DNA of 64,000 bases from CAXMNX01 sp964194845. GTDB taxonomy: Bacteria > Pseudomonadota > Alphaproteobacteria > Rhodobacterales > Rhodobacteraceae. Below the pieces are notes generated by a model. The model saw only the letters and a list, made by a program, of their open reading frames with translations, was not told the origin of the DNA and searched no databases. The translations under genes and the position numbers were made by a program. The stretch is taken from the NCBI GenBank assembly GCA_964194845.1, contig CAXMNX010000068.1, forward strand, positions 62,001 through 126,000. The letters are read 5' to 3'. Every line of letters begins with the position of its first letter. Position 1 is the first letter of the stretch. Of this stretch, positions 56,130-64,000 are shown piece after piece.

Positions 56130-58937
56130 ATGTCGCAGCCCTTAGGCCGCGTGACCGCGGTTCTCGGCCCTACCAATACCGGCAAGACGCACTATGCCAT
56201 CGAACGAATGCTGGCCTATCGTACCGGCATTATCGGCTTGCCGCTCAGGCTGCTCGCGCGTGAAATTTATGACCGGATCGTCGAAATTCGCGGGCCGTCG
56301 GTTGTGGCGCTGGTCACCGGCGAAGAAAGAATTGTTCCCGCCCGCACGCAATACTGGGTCTGCACAACCGAAGCGATGCCAGAAGGGATGGGCGCAGATT
56401 TCCTGGCCGTTGACGAGATCCAGCTTTGCGCCGACCCCGAACGTGGGCACGTTTTCACAGACCGGCTTTTATATTCACGCGGCCTGCACGAGACGCTTTT
56501 TCTGGGCTCGGACACCATGCGTTCGGCCATCGCAGCACAGGTGCCCAAGGCTCAGTTTCTGCGGCGCGAACGGTTTTCCGAGCTGACCTATACAGGTTCT
56601 AAGAAAATCAGCCGGATGCCCGCCCGCGCCGCAATTGTCGGATTTTCCGTCGATAATGTTTACGCGCTTGCCGAACTGATCCGCCGTCAGAAAGGTGGTG
56701 CTGCGGTGGTGATGGGCGCGCTTAGTCCACGCACGCGAAATGCCCAGGTCGCGTTGTATCAAAATGGCGATGTCGACTATCTGGTCGCCACTGATGCCAT
56801 CGGTATGGGGCTGAACCTCGACATCGGCCATGTCGCGTTCTCTGGCGTCCGAAAATTCGATGGCCGTCGTATGCGCGATTTGCAGCCAAACGAACTGGCT
56901 CAGATCGCTGGCCGCGCTGGCCGCTATTTGACGCCCGGCACATTTGGCGTAACGGGCGAGGCATCGCCGCTGGCACCGCAAGTTGTCGACGCGATCACAT
57001 CGCACAGCTTCACGCCGGTGAAAAAACTTCAATGGAGAAACACACGGCTGGAGTTTGGGTCGCTCGACCGGCTGATCGCTTCGCTGGAAACGGCATCGGA
57101 CGATCCCTTGCTGGCGCGTGCGCGCGAAGCGGATGATCTGGCCGCTCTCAAAACGCTGGCGCAAGATGCAGAAACGCGCGCGCGTGCATCTGACGGGCGG
57201 GCCGTAAGGCTTTTGTGGGATGTCTGCCGGATCCCTGATTTTCGCGGCGTAAGCCAGCAGGAACACGTCCAGCTGATTGGCCGGATTTACTCGGACTTGC
57301 ACGAACACGGTGCCGTTCCCGAAAATTGGCTGGCGCGCCAGATTAACTACATCGACCGAACCGACGGCGATATCGACGCGCTGTCAAAGCGGTTGGCGTT
57401 TATCCGAACCTGGACATACGTCGCGCAACGCAAAGGCTGGTGTGCGGACGAAACCCATTGGCGCGGGGTCACGCGCGCTGTAGAAGACCGCCTGTCAGAC
57501 GCGCTTCATGATGCGCTCACACAAAGATTTGTCGATCGGCGGACATCCGTGTTGCTCCGCCGGTTGAAACAGAAGGAGGGCCTTGTGGCCGAAGTAAACG
57601 ATAAGGGCGAAGTTGCCGTCGAAGGCCAGTTTGTTGGCCGCCTGGAAGCGTTCCGGTTTCATCAGGACGCATCGGCGACGGGTGAAGAGGCCAAAACGAT
57701 ACGCGCGGCGGCGGCTCAGTCGCTTCAGCCAGAATTTCATCTGCGCGCTGACCGCTTTTACAACGCGCCCGACACCGAAATGGACTTCACCGAGCAGGGC
57801 GGCCTTATGTGGGGCGAACATGCCATCGGCAAACTGACCGCAGGCGACGACCCTCTCAAACCGCAGGTGCAGGCTTTTGTGGATGAGGAAGCAGGTGCCG
57901 AGGTTGCCGAAAAGGTCCAGCGACGGCTTCAGCATTTCATCGACCGGCGCATTGCCACGCTTTTTGAACCGCTTCTCGAGATCCAGCGCGACGAGGCGCT
58001 TTCAGGGCTGGCGCGGGGGTTTGGCTTTCGCATGATCGAAAACATCGGCGTCATCGACCGGCGCAAGGTTGCCGATGACGTCAAGGCGCTTGATCAGGAC
58101 ACCCGCGGCGCGCTTCGCAAGCATGGCGTTCGCTTCGGTCAGTTTACGATCTTCATGCCGCTGCTTTTGAAGCCCGCGCCGACCCGTCTTCGTCTGGTGC
58201 TTTGGGCGCTGTCCAAGGGGTTAAGCGAATTTCCGGAAAGCCCGCCACCGGGTCTGGTGACGATCCCGGTGCTTGTCGACGCCGATCCTGAGGCCGCGTT
58301 GATGTCGGGATACAAACCCGCCGGTGATCGCGCGATCCGCATCGACATGCTTGAGCGCCTGGCTGATATGCTTCGCAAAGAGGACGGCCGCCGCGGCTTC
58401 GAGGCGAACGCCGACATGCTGTCGATCTCCGGCATGACGCTCGAACAATTCGCAGGCCTGATGGAGGGTCTTGGATACCGCGCCGAACGCGGCGAACGCG
58501 AAAAGGTGCGGGCTGAACCGAGGCCCGAAAAGGACGCAAGCGTTGGCGAAGCTGCCGAAGCCGATGCAAAGGTGACCGAAGCAAAAGCGCCTTCCCAAAT
58601 TGAGACGCCACAAGAAGAGACGCCTCAGACGGACGCGCCGGAACCGGATGAGACGCCTCAGACGGATGTGCCTGAAGCTAAAGAAGCACCAGGGGACGAC
58701 GGCCCGACAGCGGAAGTGTTTTTCAAATTCACCTGGGGCGGAAACCGCGGCAATTCCCAGCAACGTCAGGGCGGAAAACCGCAACGCAAGGGACCACCAA
58801 AGGGCAAGCCACGCCACAAGGGTGAAGACGGCGGCAAGCCCAAAAACTTCCAGGCTCGCCCGCCCAAGAAGGATACGATCGACCCCAACAATCCCTTTGC
58901 GCAGGCGCTGATGGGGCTGAAGGACAAAGGCTCCTGA
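56130..58937 (+). CDS. SUV3-like ATP-dependent RNA helicase
   Basis: A 935-residue superfamily 2 helicase related to mitochondrial SUV3. Motif I is VLGPTNTGKTHYAIERMLAY, motif II AVDEIQLCADPERGHVF and motif VI QIAGRAGRYL. The long C-terminal part (about 780-935) is low complexity: Glu/Pro/Thr-rich with a near repeat (EETPQTDAPEP, DETPQTDVPE), then a Gly/Lys-rich basic tail (GGKPQRKGPPKGKPRHKG) likely to bind RNA. The S4 protein gene overlaps its stop, and the two probably act in RNA metabolism. Confidence 0.87.
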   Translation: MSQPLGRVTAVLGPTNTGKTHYAIERMLAYRTGIIGLPLRLLAREIYDRIVEIRGPSVVALVTGEERIVPARTQYWVCTTEAMPEGMGADFLAVDEIQLCADPERGHVFTDRLLYSRGLHETLFLGSDTMRSAIAAQVPKAQFLRRERFSELTYTGSKKISRMPARAAIVGFSVDNVYALAELIRRQKGGAAVVMGALSPRTRNAQVALYQNGDVDYLVATDAIGMGLNLDIGHVAFSGVRKFDGRRMRDLQPNELAQIAGRAGRYLTPGTFGVTGEASPLAPQVVDAITSHSFTPVKKLQWRNTRLEFGSLDRLIASLETASDDPLLARAREADDLAALKTLAQDAETRARASDGRAVRLLWDVCRIPDFRGVSQQEHVQLIGRIYSDLHEHGAVPENWLARQINYIDRTDGDIDALSKRLAFIRTWTYVAQRKGWCADETHWRGVTRAVEDRLSDALHDALTQRFVDRRTSVLLRRLKQKEGLVAEVNDKGEVAVEGQFVGRLEAFRFHQDASATGEEAKTIRAAAAQSLQPEFHLRADRFYNAPDTEMDFTEQGGLMWGEHAIGKLTAGDDPLKPQVQAFVDEEAGAEVAEKVQRRLQHFIDRRIATLFEPLLEIQRDEALSGLARGFGFRMIENIGVIDRRKVADDVKALDQDTRGALRKHGVRFGQFTIFMPLLLKPAPTRLRLVLWALSKGLSEFPESPPPGLVTIPVLVDADPEAALMSGYKPAGDRAIRIDMLERLADMLRKEDGRRGFEANADMLSISGMTLEQFAGLMEGLGYRAERGEREKVRAEPRPEKDASVGEAAEADAKVTEAKAPSQIETPQEETPQTDAPEPDETPQTDVPEAKEAPGDDGPTAEVFFKFTWGGNRGNSQQRQGGKPQRKGPPKGKPRHKGEDGGKPKNFQARPPKKDTIDPNNPFAQALMGLKDKGS

Positions 58938-59308
58938 ACGACCAGACCACATCCCAACGCATCGACCAATGGCTTTGGCACGCGCGGTTTTTCAAGACGC
59001 GCGGCCTGGCGACCAAGGTTGTCGCAGGCGGCAATGCGCGGGTTGACGGCGAACGGGTAACAAAGCCGAGCCACGCTCTCCGCCCCGGCGTCACACTGAC
59101 GTTTCCGCAAGCGCGTCGCATCCGTGTTATTCGCGTCGAAACGCTTGCCAGCCGCCGCGGCCCGGCAAGCGAAGCGCAAGCGCTTTACACCGATCTGACG
59201 CCGGCCGAGGAAAAGGTTCCGGCAAATCCCAGGTTCGAGGGAAAAGGCCGTCCCGGAAAGAAAGATCGCCGAAATGCCCGCCTTTTGGGTCCCGGCCCGC
59301 TTGATTGA
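58934..59308 (+). CDS. S4-domain RNA-binding protein (Hsp15-like), CTG start
   Basis: A 124-residue protein: the S4 domain is RIDQWLWHARFFKTRGLATK and GNARVDGERVTKPSHALRPG, with a basic tail (KGRPGKKDRRNARL). Relatives bind stalled 50S subunits (Hsp15). No ATG, GTG or TTG precedes the S4 domain in this frame. The frame opens with CTG at 58934 in a CTGA overlap with the helicase stop, the same geometry as the ATGA/GTGA overlaps elsewhere in the window, so CTG is the likely start codon. Followed by fdxA. Confidence 0.82.
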   Translation: MNDQTTSQRIDQWLWHARFFKTRGLATKVVAGGNARVDGERVTKPSHALRPGVTLTFPQARRIRVIRVETLASRRGPASEAQALYTDLTPAEEKVPANPRFEGKGRPGKKDRRNARLLGPGPLD

Positions 59309-59361
59309 CCGCGCGCGCTGGGCTACCTATTGGCGTCATCCTGACTGCGAGAGACTTTTGC

Positions 59362-59697
59362 ATGACTTACGTCGTCACGGACAGTTGCATTGCCTGCAAA
59401 TACACCGACTGCGTCGAGGTTTGCCCCGTGGATTGCTTCTACGAGGGCGAAAACATGCTGGTGATCCATCCCGACGAATGTATCGACTGCGGCGTCTGCG
59501 AGCCCGAATGCCCGGCGGACGCAATTCGCCCTGATACCGAACCGGACATGGAAAACTGGGTCGAGTTTAACCGAAAGTATTCCGAAGCCTGGCCGGTGAT
59601 CATCTCGAAAAAGGATCCGATGCCCGACGCCGATGAGATGGACGGTAAAGAAGGCAAGATGGAGCTCTTTTCGGAAAATCCCGGCGAAGGTGGTTAG
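59362..59697 (+). CDS. fdxA: 7Fe ferredoxin FdxA
   Basis: A 111-residue electron carrier with the seven-iron pattern: CIACKYTDCVEVCPVDC for the [3Fe-4S]/[4Fe-4S] pair and CIDCGVCEPECP for the second cluster. The C-terminus carries the extra FdxA region (NRKYSEAWPVI). The ATG at 59362 gives the usual MTYVVTD start. It is 53 bases after the S4 gene, likely cotranscribed. Confidence 0.93.
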   Translation: MTYVVTDSCIACKYTDCVEVCPVDCFYEGENMLVIHPDECIDCGVCEPECPADAIRPDTEPDMENWVEFNRKYSEAWPVIISKKDPMPDADEMDGKEGKMELFSENPGEGG

Positions 59698-59746
59698 TGC
59701 GATACCGTTGGAGATCTTGGGTTTTATCCCTTGAACCTGACTAATT

Positions 59747-59817
59747 GTCACATGTGACCCGACGGCACATCGCAAATTGGCCATGTATATTGGAATTCGG
59801 TCATTTTTTTGCTATAT
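59747..59817 (+). promoter_or_regulatory. carD upstream region: palindrome and promoter
   Basis: GTCACATGTGAC (59747-59758) is a perfect 12-base palindrome, a possible regulator site. TTGGAA (59790-59795) and CTATAT (59812-59817), spaced by 16 bases, resemble a housekeeping promoter about 150 bases before carD. A long leader follows. Confidence 0.5.
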
Positions 59818-59891
59818 TCATTGAATAGAACGTCTGGACGGCTGCGCGCGAGGGTGCAGTCGACAGAAGGCGTCAGCGACAGGGAAAATAA

Positions 59892-59932
59892 GCGACGGGA
59901 ATATGTTTGTGTTCCCGCCGTGTTTTTGTCGC
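59892..59932 (+). promoter_or_regulatory. Stem-loop in the carD leader
   Basis: The outer stem GCGAC/GTCGC (59892-59896 and 59928-59932) encloses CGGGAA/TTCCCG (59896-59901 and 59912-59917), with a T-run on its right side (TGTTTTTG). It could be an attenuator or stability element for carD. By eye only. Confidence 0.4.
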
Positions 59933-59966
59933 CTGATGGATGGGGTTGAGAAGGAACACGTCTCAT

Positions 59967-60476
59967 ATGAGCAAGACCAGAAAAATGGAATTTCGTCCGA
60001 ACGACTTTGTCGTCTACCCCGCGCATGGTGTGGGCCAGATCGTCTCGATCGAGGATCAGGAGATCGCCGGCCACAAGCTGGAACTGTTTGTGATCACATT
60101 CGAAAAAGACAAGATGACACTGCGCGTTCCGACAAACAAGGCTGCGCATGTGGGTATGCGGACGCTCAGTTCACCCGATGTCGTGACCAAAGCGATGTTG
60201 ACGCTCAGGGGCAAAGCCCGCGTCAAAAAAGCCATGTGGTCGCGCCGGGCGCAGGAATACGAACAAAAGATCAATTCGGGCGATCTGATCGCGATCGCCG
60301 AAGTGGTGCGTGATCTGCACCGCGCCGATGATCAGCGCGAGCAAAGCTATTCTGAACGCCAGCTCTATGAAGCGGCACTCGAACGTCTGACGCGCGAAAT
60401 TGCGGCTGTTAGTGGCGGCGATGAACTGGATGCGCAAAAGCAAGTCGGCGAAGTTCTGATCGCCCGCGCGGCCTGA
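59967..60476 (+). CDS. carD: CarD-family transcriptional regulator
   Basis: A 169-residue CarD/CdnL protein that binds RNA polymerase and stabilises open complexes at many promoters. The N-terminal Tudor-like RNAP-interaction domain is FRPNDFVVYPAHGVGQIVSI and the rest is helical with the VVRDLHRADDQREQSYSERQ stretch typical of the family. The ATG at 59967 was chosen because AAGGA lies upstream. It forms the end of the helicase-S4-fdxA-carD group. Confidence 0.9.
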   Translation: MSKTRKMEFRPNDFVVYPAHGVGQIVSIEDQEIAGHKLELFVITFEKDKMTLRVPTNKAAHVGMRTLSSPDVVTKAMLTLRGKARVKKAMWSRRAQEYEQKINSGDLIAIAEVVRDLHRADDQREQSYSERQLYEAALERLTREIAAVSGGDELDAQKQVGEVLIARAA

Positions 60477-60538
60477 AGGCAAGTCTTCAATAATGTGCGG
60501 CGGCGCTATGCGTCGCCGTATTTGCGTTGGAAACGGCT

Positions 60539-61492
60539 TCAGCCCGAGGCCGCGATTAAAATCGCTTCAAGCTGTTTCATAATGCTTTTCGGCTCAACGC
60601 TTGTCCGAATGTCGTCCATCACCGACAAAGCATCGTTCCATTTTGGTGTCCCGACCATTGTCTGGGCAAGGTCCATGGCGCTCGCGATGGCATCGCGACT
60701 GCAATCCTCGATCAGAAATGGATAGCCCGTCCCAAGAAATGCCTCGGCGTCGTCGGCCTGACAGTTGACCAGAATATGCGCGCCGCAGGCGGCAGCGGTG
60801 AACCCTTTGGTAAAGGGCTTGAAGGCACGACGTTGATCGGGCGGCGACATTTCCCGAACGGCATAGTGCATATTGGCGGTGGCAAGCACGCCCCTGTGCT
60901 GGTCCTCGATCCCCAGCCCGCCATAGTCGGGAAGGATCACCCGATCCGTCAATGACCTTGGCAAGGTGCGGTTCTTTTCCCGCCCGAAATAGAAAAGCCG
61001 CAGTTCGTCGCGGGGCCGGTCGGGCCAAAACCCTTCAAGCGACGGGTCGGCGTGGTGATCAAGCCGCATCACGCGGGTATTAGCGCTGCGCGCCAGCTCG
61101 GGGTGCGCCGCAAGTCGCGCGGATAAATGGCTCTCAAGCGCGCCCGAGGCGGCAATATGCACGTCTATCGGTATTTTCGGCCAGGGCGATGCCTCGGCAT
61201 CGACGTAATCCACCGCCAACGCCCGAACCGCGTCCCGCCACTGCCATTGAATATCCAGATCAATGACGTCGATGGCGCGTTTCAGGAATATCACGACCGC
61301 GCCGCGGACATCTTCGATCATTTCGCGCTGCCGCTGCCGCTGGCTGGGCCTGGGCAGCGCCAGCGTCTCAAAATCCCAGCCTTTGCCAAGATGCGACCGC
61401 GCCATCGCCGACAGCTGATCGACGCGCATGATCTTTGCACCCGAACTTCGGTGGCCTTCGCGATAGGCGAATATGACGCGCGGACGATCCAT
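60539..61492 (-). CDS. Glycosyltransferase-like protein downstream of gltB
   Basis: A 317-residue protein. The C-terminal half looks like a GT-B glycosyltransferase tail (FKPFTKGFTAAACGAHILVN, TGYPFLIEDCSRDAIASAMD), with spaced YFGREKNRTLP and GIEDQHRGVLATANMHYAVR elements. No clear donor-binding motif could be assigned, so the activity is uncertain. The ATG at 61490-61492 lies ten bases after the gltB stop, same strand. Substrate unknown. Confidence 0.65.
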   Translation of the reverse strand: MDRPRVIFAYREGHRSSGAKIMRVDQLSAMARSHLGKGWDFETLALPRPSQRQRQREMIEDVRGAVVIFLKRAIDVIDLDIQWQWRDAVRALAVDYVDAEASPWPKIPIDVHIAASGALESHLSARLAAHPELARSANTRVMRLDHHADPSLEGFWPDRPRDELRLFYFGREKNRTLPRSLTDRVILPDYGGLGIEDQHRGVLATANMHYAVREMSPPDQRRAFKPFTKGFTAAACGAHILVNCQADDAEAFLGTGYPFLIEDCSRDAIASAMDLAQTMVGTPKWNDALSVMDDIRTSVEPKSIMKQLEAILIAASG

Positions 61493-61502
61493 CGCCCCGT
61501 CG

Positions 61503-64000
61503 TTATTCGGCTGGAACCGCCATCTCAAGCCCTTCCAGCGGAACATCCAGCTTGTTCAGCATCTCTTTCGGGCAAACCTGGATAAAGTTTTGTCGTTCGT
61601 CACCCCAGTGCTGTAGCAGCGCGGCGGTTTTCTGGCTGCCCGTTTCTTCAAGGTGGCGCTCAAGCAGGCTTTCAAGCTGCACCAGATAGTGGCCGTCACT
61701 GACCGGCACCACAACCAGCGTTTCCAGGTTGATCAGTCCAGTCGACGACTGGTTCGGATCATAAAGATACGCCATGCCGCCGGTCATCCCGGCCCCGAAG
61801 TTGGGACCAATTTCGCCAAGGATCACCGCGGTCCCGCCGGTCATGTATTCGCAACCGTTCGAGCCACAGCCCTCGACAACCACCGTCGCACCCGAATTGC
61901 GCACCGCAAATCTTTCGCCCGCCCGCCCGGCGGCGAACAGGAACCCATCGGTTGCCCCGTAAAGAACCGTGTTGCCAATAATGACGTTTTCGTCCGCCTT
62001 CAGGGGCGACGCCATGGGTGGTCGAACGACGATGGTGCCGCCGGACAATCCCTTGCCGACATAATCATTGGCGTCCCCTGACACCTCCAACCGCAGGCCA
62101 GGTGCCGCAAATGCGCCCAGCGATTGGCCCGCACTGCCTTGAAGTTTCACGCTCAGATGGTCCGGCTGAAGGGCGTTGCCCATGCCAAATCTGCGCACGA
62201 TATGGCTGGACGTCCGTGTCCCGATGGTCCGGTGGGTATTTCTGACAGCATAGGAAAGCTGCATTTTTTCGCCATCGTTCAGGAAACGCGCCGCATCTTC
62301 GACGATCTCGGCGTCCAGCGTGTCGTCCACCACATTCCGGTCGCGGTCACGGTTGTAAACGATCTGATCAGCGCCATCGACGGTGATCAAAAGCGGGTTC
62401 AGATCAAGATCATCCAGATGCGCCGCACCCCGGCTGACCTGGCTCAGAAGATCGGCGCGGCCAATCACCTCATCCAAAGACCGTGCGCCGATATCGGCGA
62501 GGATCTCGCGAACGTCCTGGGCATAGAATGTGATCAGATTGACCACTTTGTCGGCACTGCCGGTAAACTTCTCGCGCAACCGCTCATCCTGGGTGCAGAC
62601 GCCCACCGGACAGGTGTTCGAATGGCACTGACGCACCATGATACAGCCCATCGCGATCAGCGCCGCTGTCCCAATGCCGTATTCCTCGGCCCCCATCATC
62701 GCGGCCATCACGATATCGCGGCCGGTCCTGAGGCCGCCATCGGTTCTAAGCGTGATCCTTTCGCGAAGATTGTTCATCGACAGAACCTGATGCGCCTCGG
62801 TCAGGCCCATTTCCCAGGGCAGACCGGCGTATTTGATCGAGGTCGCAGGGCTGGCACCAGTGCCGCCGTTGTGGCCCGATATCAGGATCACATCGGCCTT
62901 TGCCTTGGCCACACCTGCCGCAATAGTTCCGACACCCGAAGCCGCGACCAGTTTGACGGTAACCTTGGCGCGCGGGTTGATCTGTTTCAGGTCGTAGATC
63001 AACTGCGCAAGGTCTTCGATCGAATAGATATCGTGATGCGGCGGTGGCGAGATCAGCGTGACACCCGGCGTCGAATGCCTAAGCCGCGCGATCAGCTCGG
63101 TCACTTTCATCCCCGGCAACTGACCACCTTCGCCGGGCTTGGCGCCCTGAGCCACCTTGATCTCCAGCTCTTCACACTGGTTCAGGTATTCCGCCGTTAC
63201 ACCGAAGCGCCCGGATGCCACCTGCTTGATCTTTGCCGACGGATTGTCGCCGTTGGGTTCGGGCGTGAAATGTGCCGGATCTTCGCCGCCTTCTCCGGAA
63301 TCGGACTTTGCGCCGATCCGGTTCATCGCGATGTTCAGCGTCTTGTGCGCCTCGGGGCTCAGCGCGCCCAGCGACATACCAGGGGTCACGAACCTTTTTC
63401 GGATCGACGTTATGGACTCGACCTCTTCAATAGGCACCTCAGGACCAATCGGCTTGATATCCAGCAAATCGCGCAGATGGGTCGGCGGGTTCGACCGCAT
63501 CTTGTTCGAATACTGCTGCCACAGCGCGTACGAGGCCTTCTGGCACGCGGCCTGAAGAAGGTGCATCGACTGCGCTTCCCAGGCGTGCGTTTCGCCGGTC
63601 CGGCGTGCTTTATAAAACCCGCCAATGGGCAGAATGCTGTCGCCGCGAAAACCTTTCGCATGGACCTCTTCGACCATCTTCTGAAGGCCCGGTATGCCGA
63701 TCCCGGAAATCCGCGAATGCATCCCTGGAAAATACTCAGCAACCATCGCCCGGCTCAGCCCCACCGCCTCAAAGTTCAGACCACCCCGATAGGACGAGAT
63801 CACACTGATCCCCATTTTCGACATGATTTTCAGAAGACCGGCGTCAATGGCGGCGCGGTAGCGCGCGACAGCTTCGGTCAGCGTCCCGTCGATAAGGCCC
63901 CGGTCAATCCGGTCGGCGATGCTGTCTTCCGCCAGATAGGCATTCACAGTCGTCGCACCGCAACCCACCAGAACCGCGAAGTAATGCGCGTCGATGCACT
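61503..64000 (-). CDS. gltB: Glutamate synthase (NADPH) large subunit, partial
   Basis: The C-terminal 832 residues of GltB, which makes glutamate from glutamine and 2-oxoglutarate; the 5' part lies beyond the right edge, where the frame stays open (CIDAHYFAVLVGCGATTV). Visible are the central domain, the FMN-binding barrel (KVTVKLVAASGVGTIAAGVA, GGTGASPATSIKYAGLPWEM, LRTDGGLRTGRDIVMAAMMG), the [3Fe-4S] cysteines in MVRQCHSNTCPVGVCTQDER, and the C-terminal beta-helix of Gly-rich repeats (VVEGCGSNGCEYMTGGTAVI). Followed by a glycosyltransferase-like gene. Confidence 0.95.
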   Translation of the reverse strand, partial: CIDAHYFAVLVGCGATTVNAYLAEDSIADRIDRGLIDGTLTEAVARYRAAIDAGLLKIMSKMGISVISSYRGGLNFEAVGLSRAMVAEYFPGMHSRISGIGIPGLQKMVEEVHAKGFRGDSILPIGGFYKARRTGETHAWEAQSMHLLQAACQKASYALWQQYSNKMRSNPPTHLRDLLDIKPIGPEVPIEEVESITSIRKRFVTPGMSLGALSPEAHKTLNIAMNRIGAKSDSGEGGEDPAHFTPEPNGDNPSAKIKQVASGRFGVTAEYLNQCEELEIKVAQGAKPGEGGQLPGMKVTELIARLRHSTPGVTLISPPPHHDIYSIEDLAQLIYDLKQINPRAKVTVKLVAASGVGTIAAGVAKAKADVILISGHNGGTGASPATSIKYAGLPWEMGLTEAHQVLSMNNLRERITLRTDGGLRTGRDIVMAAMMGAEEYGIGTAALIAMGCIMVRQCHSNTCPVGVCTQDERLREKFTGSADKVVNLITFYAQDVREILADIGARSLDEVIGRADLLSQVSRGAAHLDDLDLNPLLITVDGADQIVYNRDRDRNVVDDTLDAEIVEDAARFLNDGEKMQLSYAVRNTHRTIGTRTSSHIVRRFGMGNALQPDHLSVKLQGSAGQSLGAFAAPGLRLEVSGDANDYVGKGLSGGTIVVRPPMASPLKADENVIIGNTVLYGATDGFLFAAGRAGERFAVRNSGATVVVEGCGSNGCEYMTGGTAVILGEIGPNFGAGMTGGMAYLYDPNQSSTGLINLETLVVVPVSDGHYLVQLESLLERHLEETGSQKTAALLQHWGDERQNFIQVCPKEMLNKLDVPLEGLEMAVPAE

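Noticed and set aside
1..64000. tRNA, rRNA, CRISPR arrays, integrases and transposases
   Set aside because: None were seen on either strand by eye: no T-arm consensus in a tRNA context, no spaced direct repeats and no transposase or integrase motifs.

Overview
The window reads as chromosomal DNA from an alphaproteobacterium of the Rhodobacteraceae (Roseobacter-like) type. This rests on recognising gene families and gene orders, not on a database search. The base composition is fairly GC-rich, genes are densely packed, and ATGA/GTGA stop-start overlaps are common. Gene orders that suggest the group are argH followed by tiny lipoproteins, DUF2834 and rnd; lptC-lptA-lptB-hpf-ptsN; SUV3-like helicase - S4 protein - fdxA - carD; and rimP-nusA-ylxR-infB. 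I see no rRNA, tRNA, CRISPR array, insertion sequence, prophage or integron. Most of the window is ordinary core genome.

Layout. 1-2.2 kb: signalling (Hpt protein, response regulator-PP2C phosphatase that has lost its C-terminus) and a NUDIX hydrolase. 2.4-10.2 kb: hslO, nudL and cca, then two ABC half-transporters and an RNA uracil methyltransferase. 10.3-20.4 kb: envelope and metabolism genes (two L,D-transpeptidases, two CAP-domain proteins, a LysR regulator, hemH, a methyltransferase, comF, grxC, a nitrilase-family hydrolase, marR, ubiG, pip). 20.6-26 kb: the rimP-nusA-ylxR-infB transcription/translation operon, with a hairpin terminator at each end. 26-35 kb: mutT-argJ-parvulin, secA, a periplasmic protein pair, and a frameshifted radC. 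35-38.6 kb: dnaK-dnaJ and an alkB reduced to its two ends. 38.6-48.7 kb: a surface-polysaccharide block (ABC-2 permease, cysQ, four glycosyltransferases, galU, sulfotransferase). 48.7-54.6 kb: a long leftward run argH-lipoproteins-DUF2834-rnd-lptCAB-hpf-ptsN. 54.6-56.1 kb: tlpA and a duplicated, partly decayed cassette with two Cys-rich small ORFs. 56.1-64 kb: helicase, S4 protein, fdxA, carD, a glycosyltransferase-like gene and the 3' part of gltB.

How genes work together. The polysaccharide block supplies UDP-glucose (galU), transferases and a sulfotransferase; CysQ would remove the PAP that sulfotransferases release, which suggests a sulfated surface glycan. LptC/A/B transport lipopolysaccharide. 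SecA, a parvulin, DnaK/J, Hsp33 and TlpA form a protein export and quality-control theme.

The most notable observations are signs of gene decay (alkB internal deletion, radC frameshift, phosphatase tail deletion, a tlpA fragment) and a pair of paralogous four-cysteine small ORFs whose conserved codons mostly differ at third positions, which is evidence of selection on the protein. An S4-domain gene appears to start with CTG.
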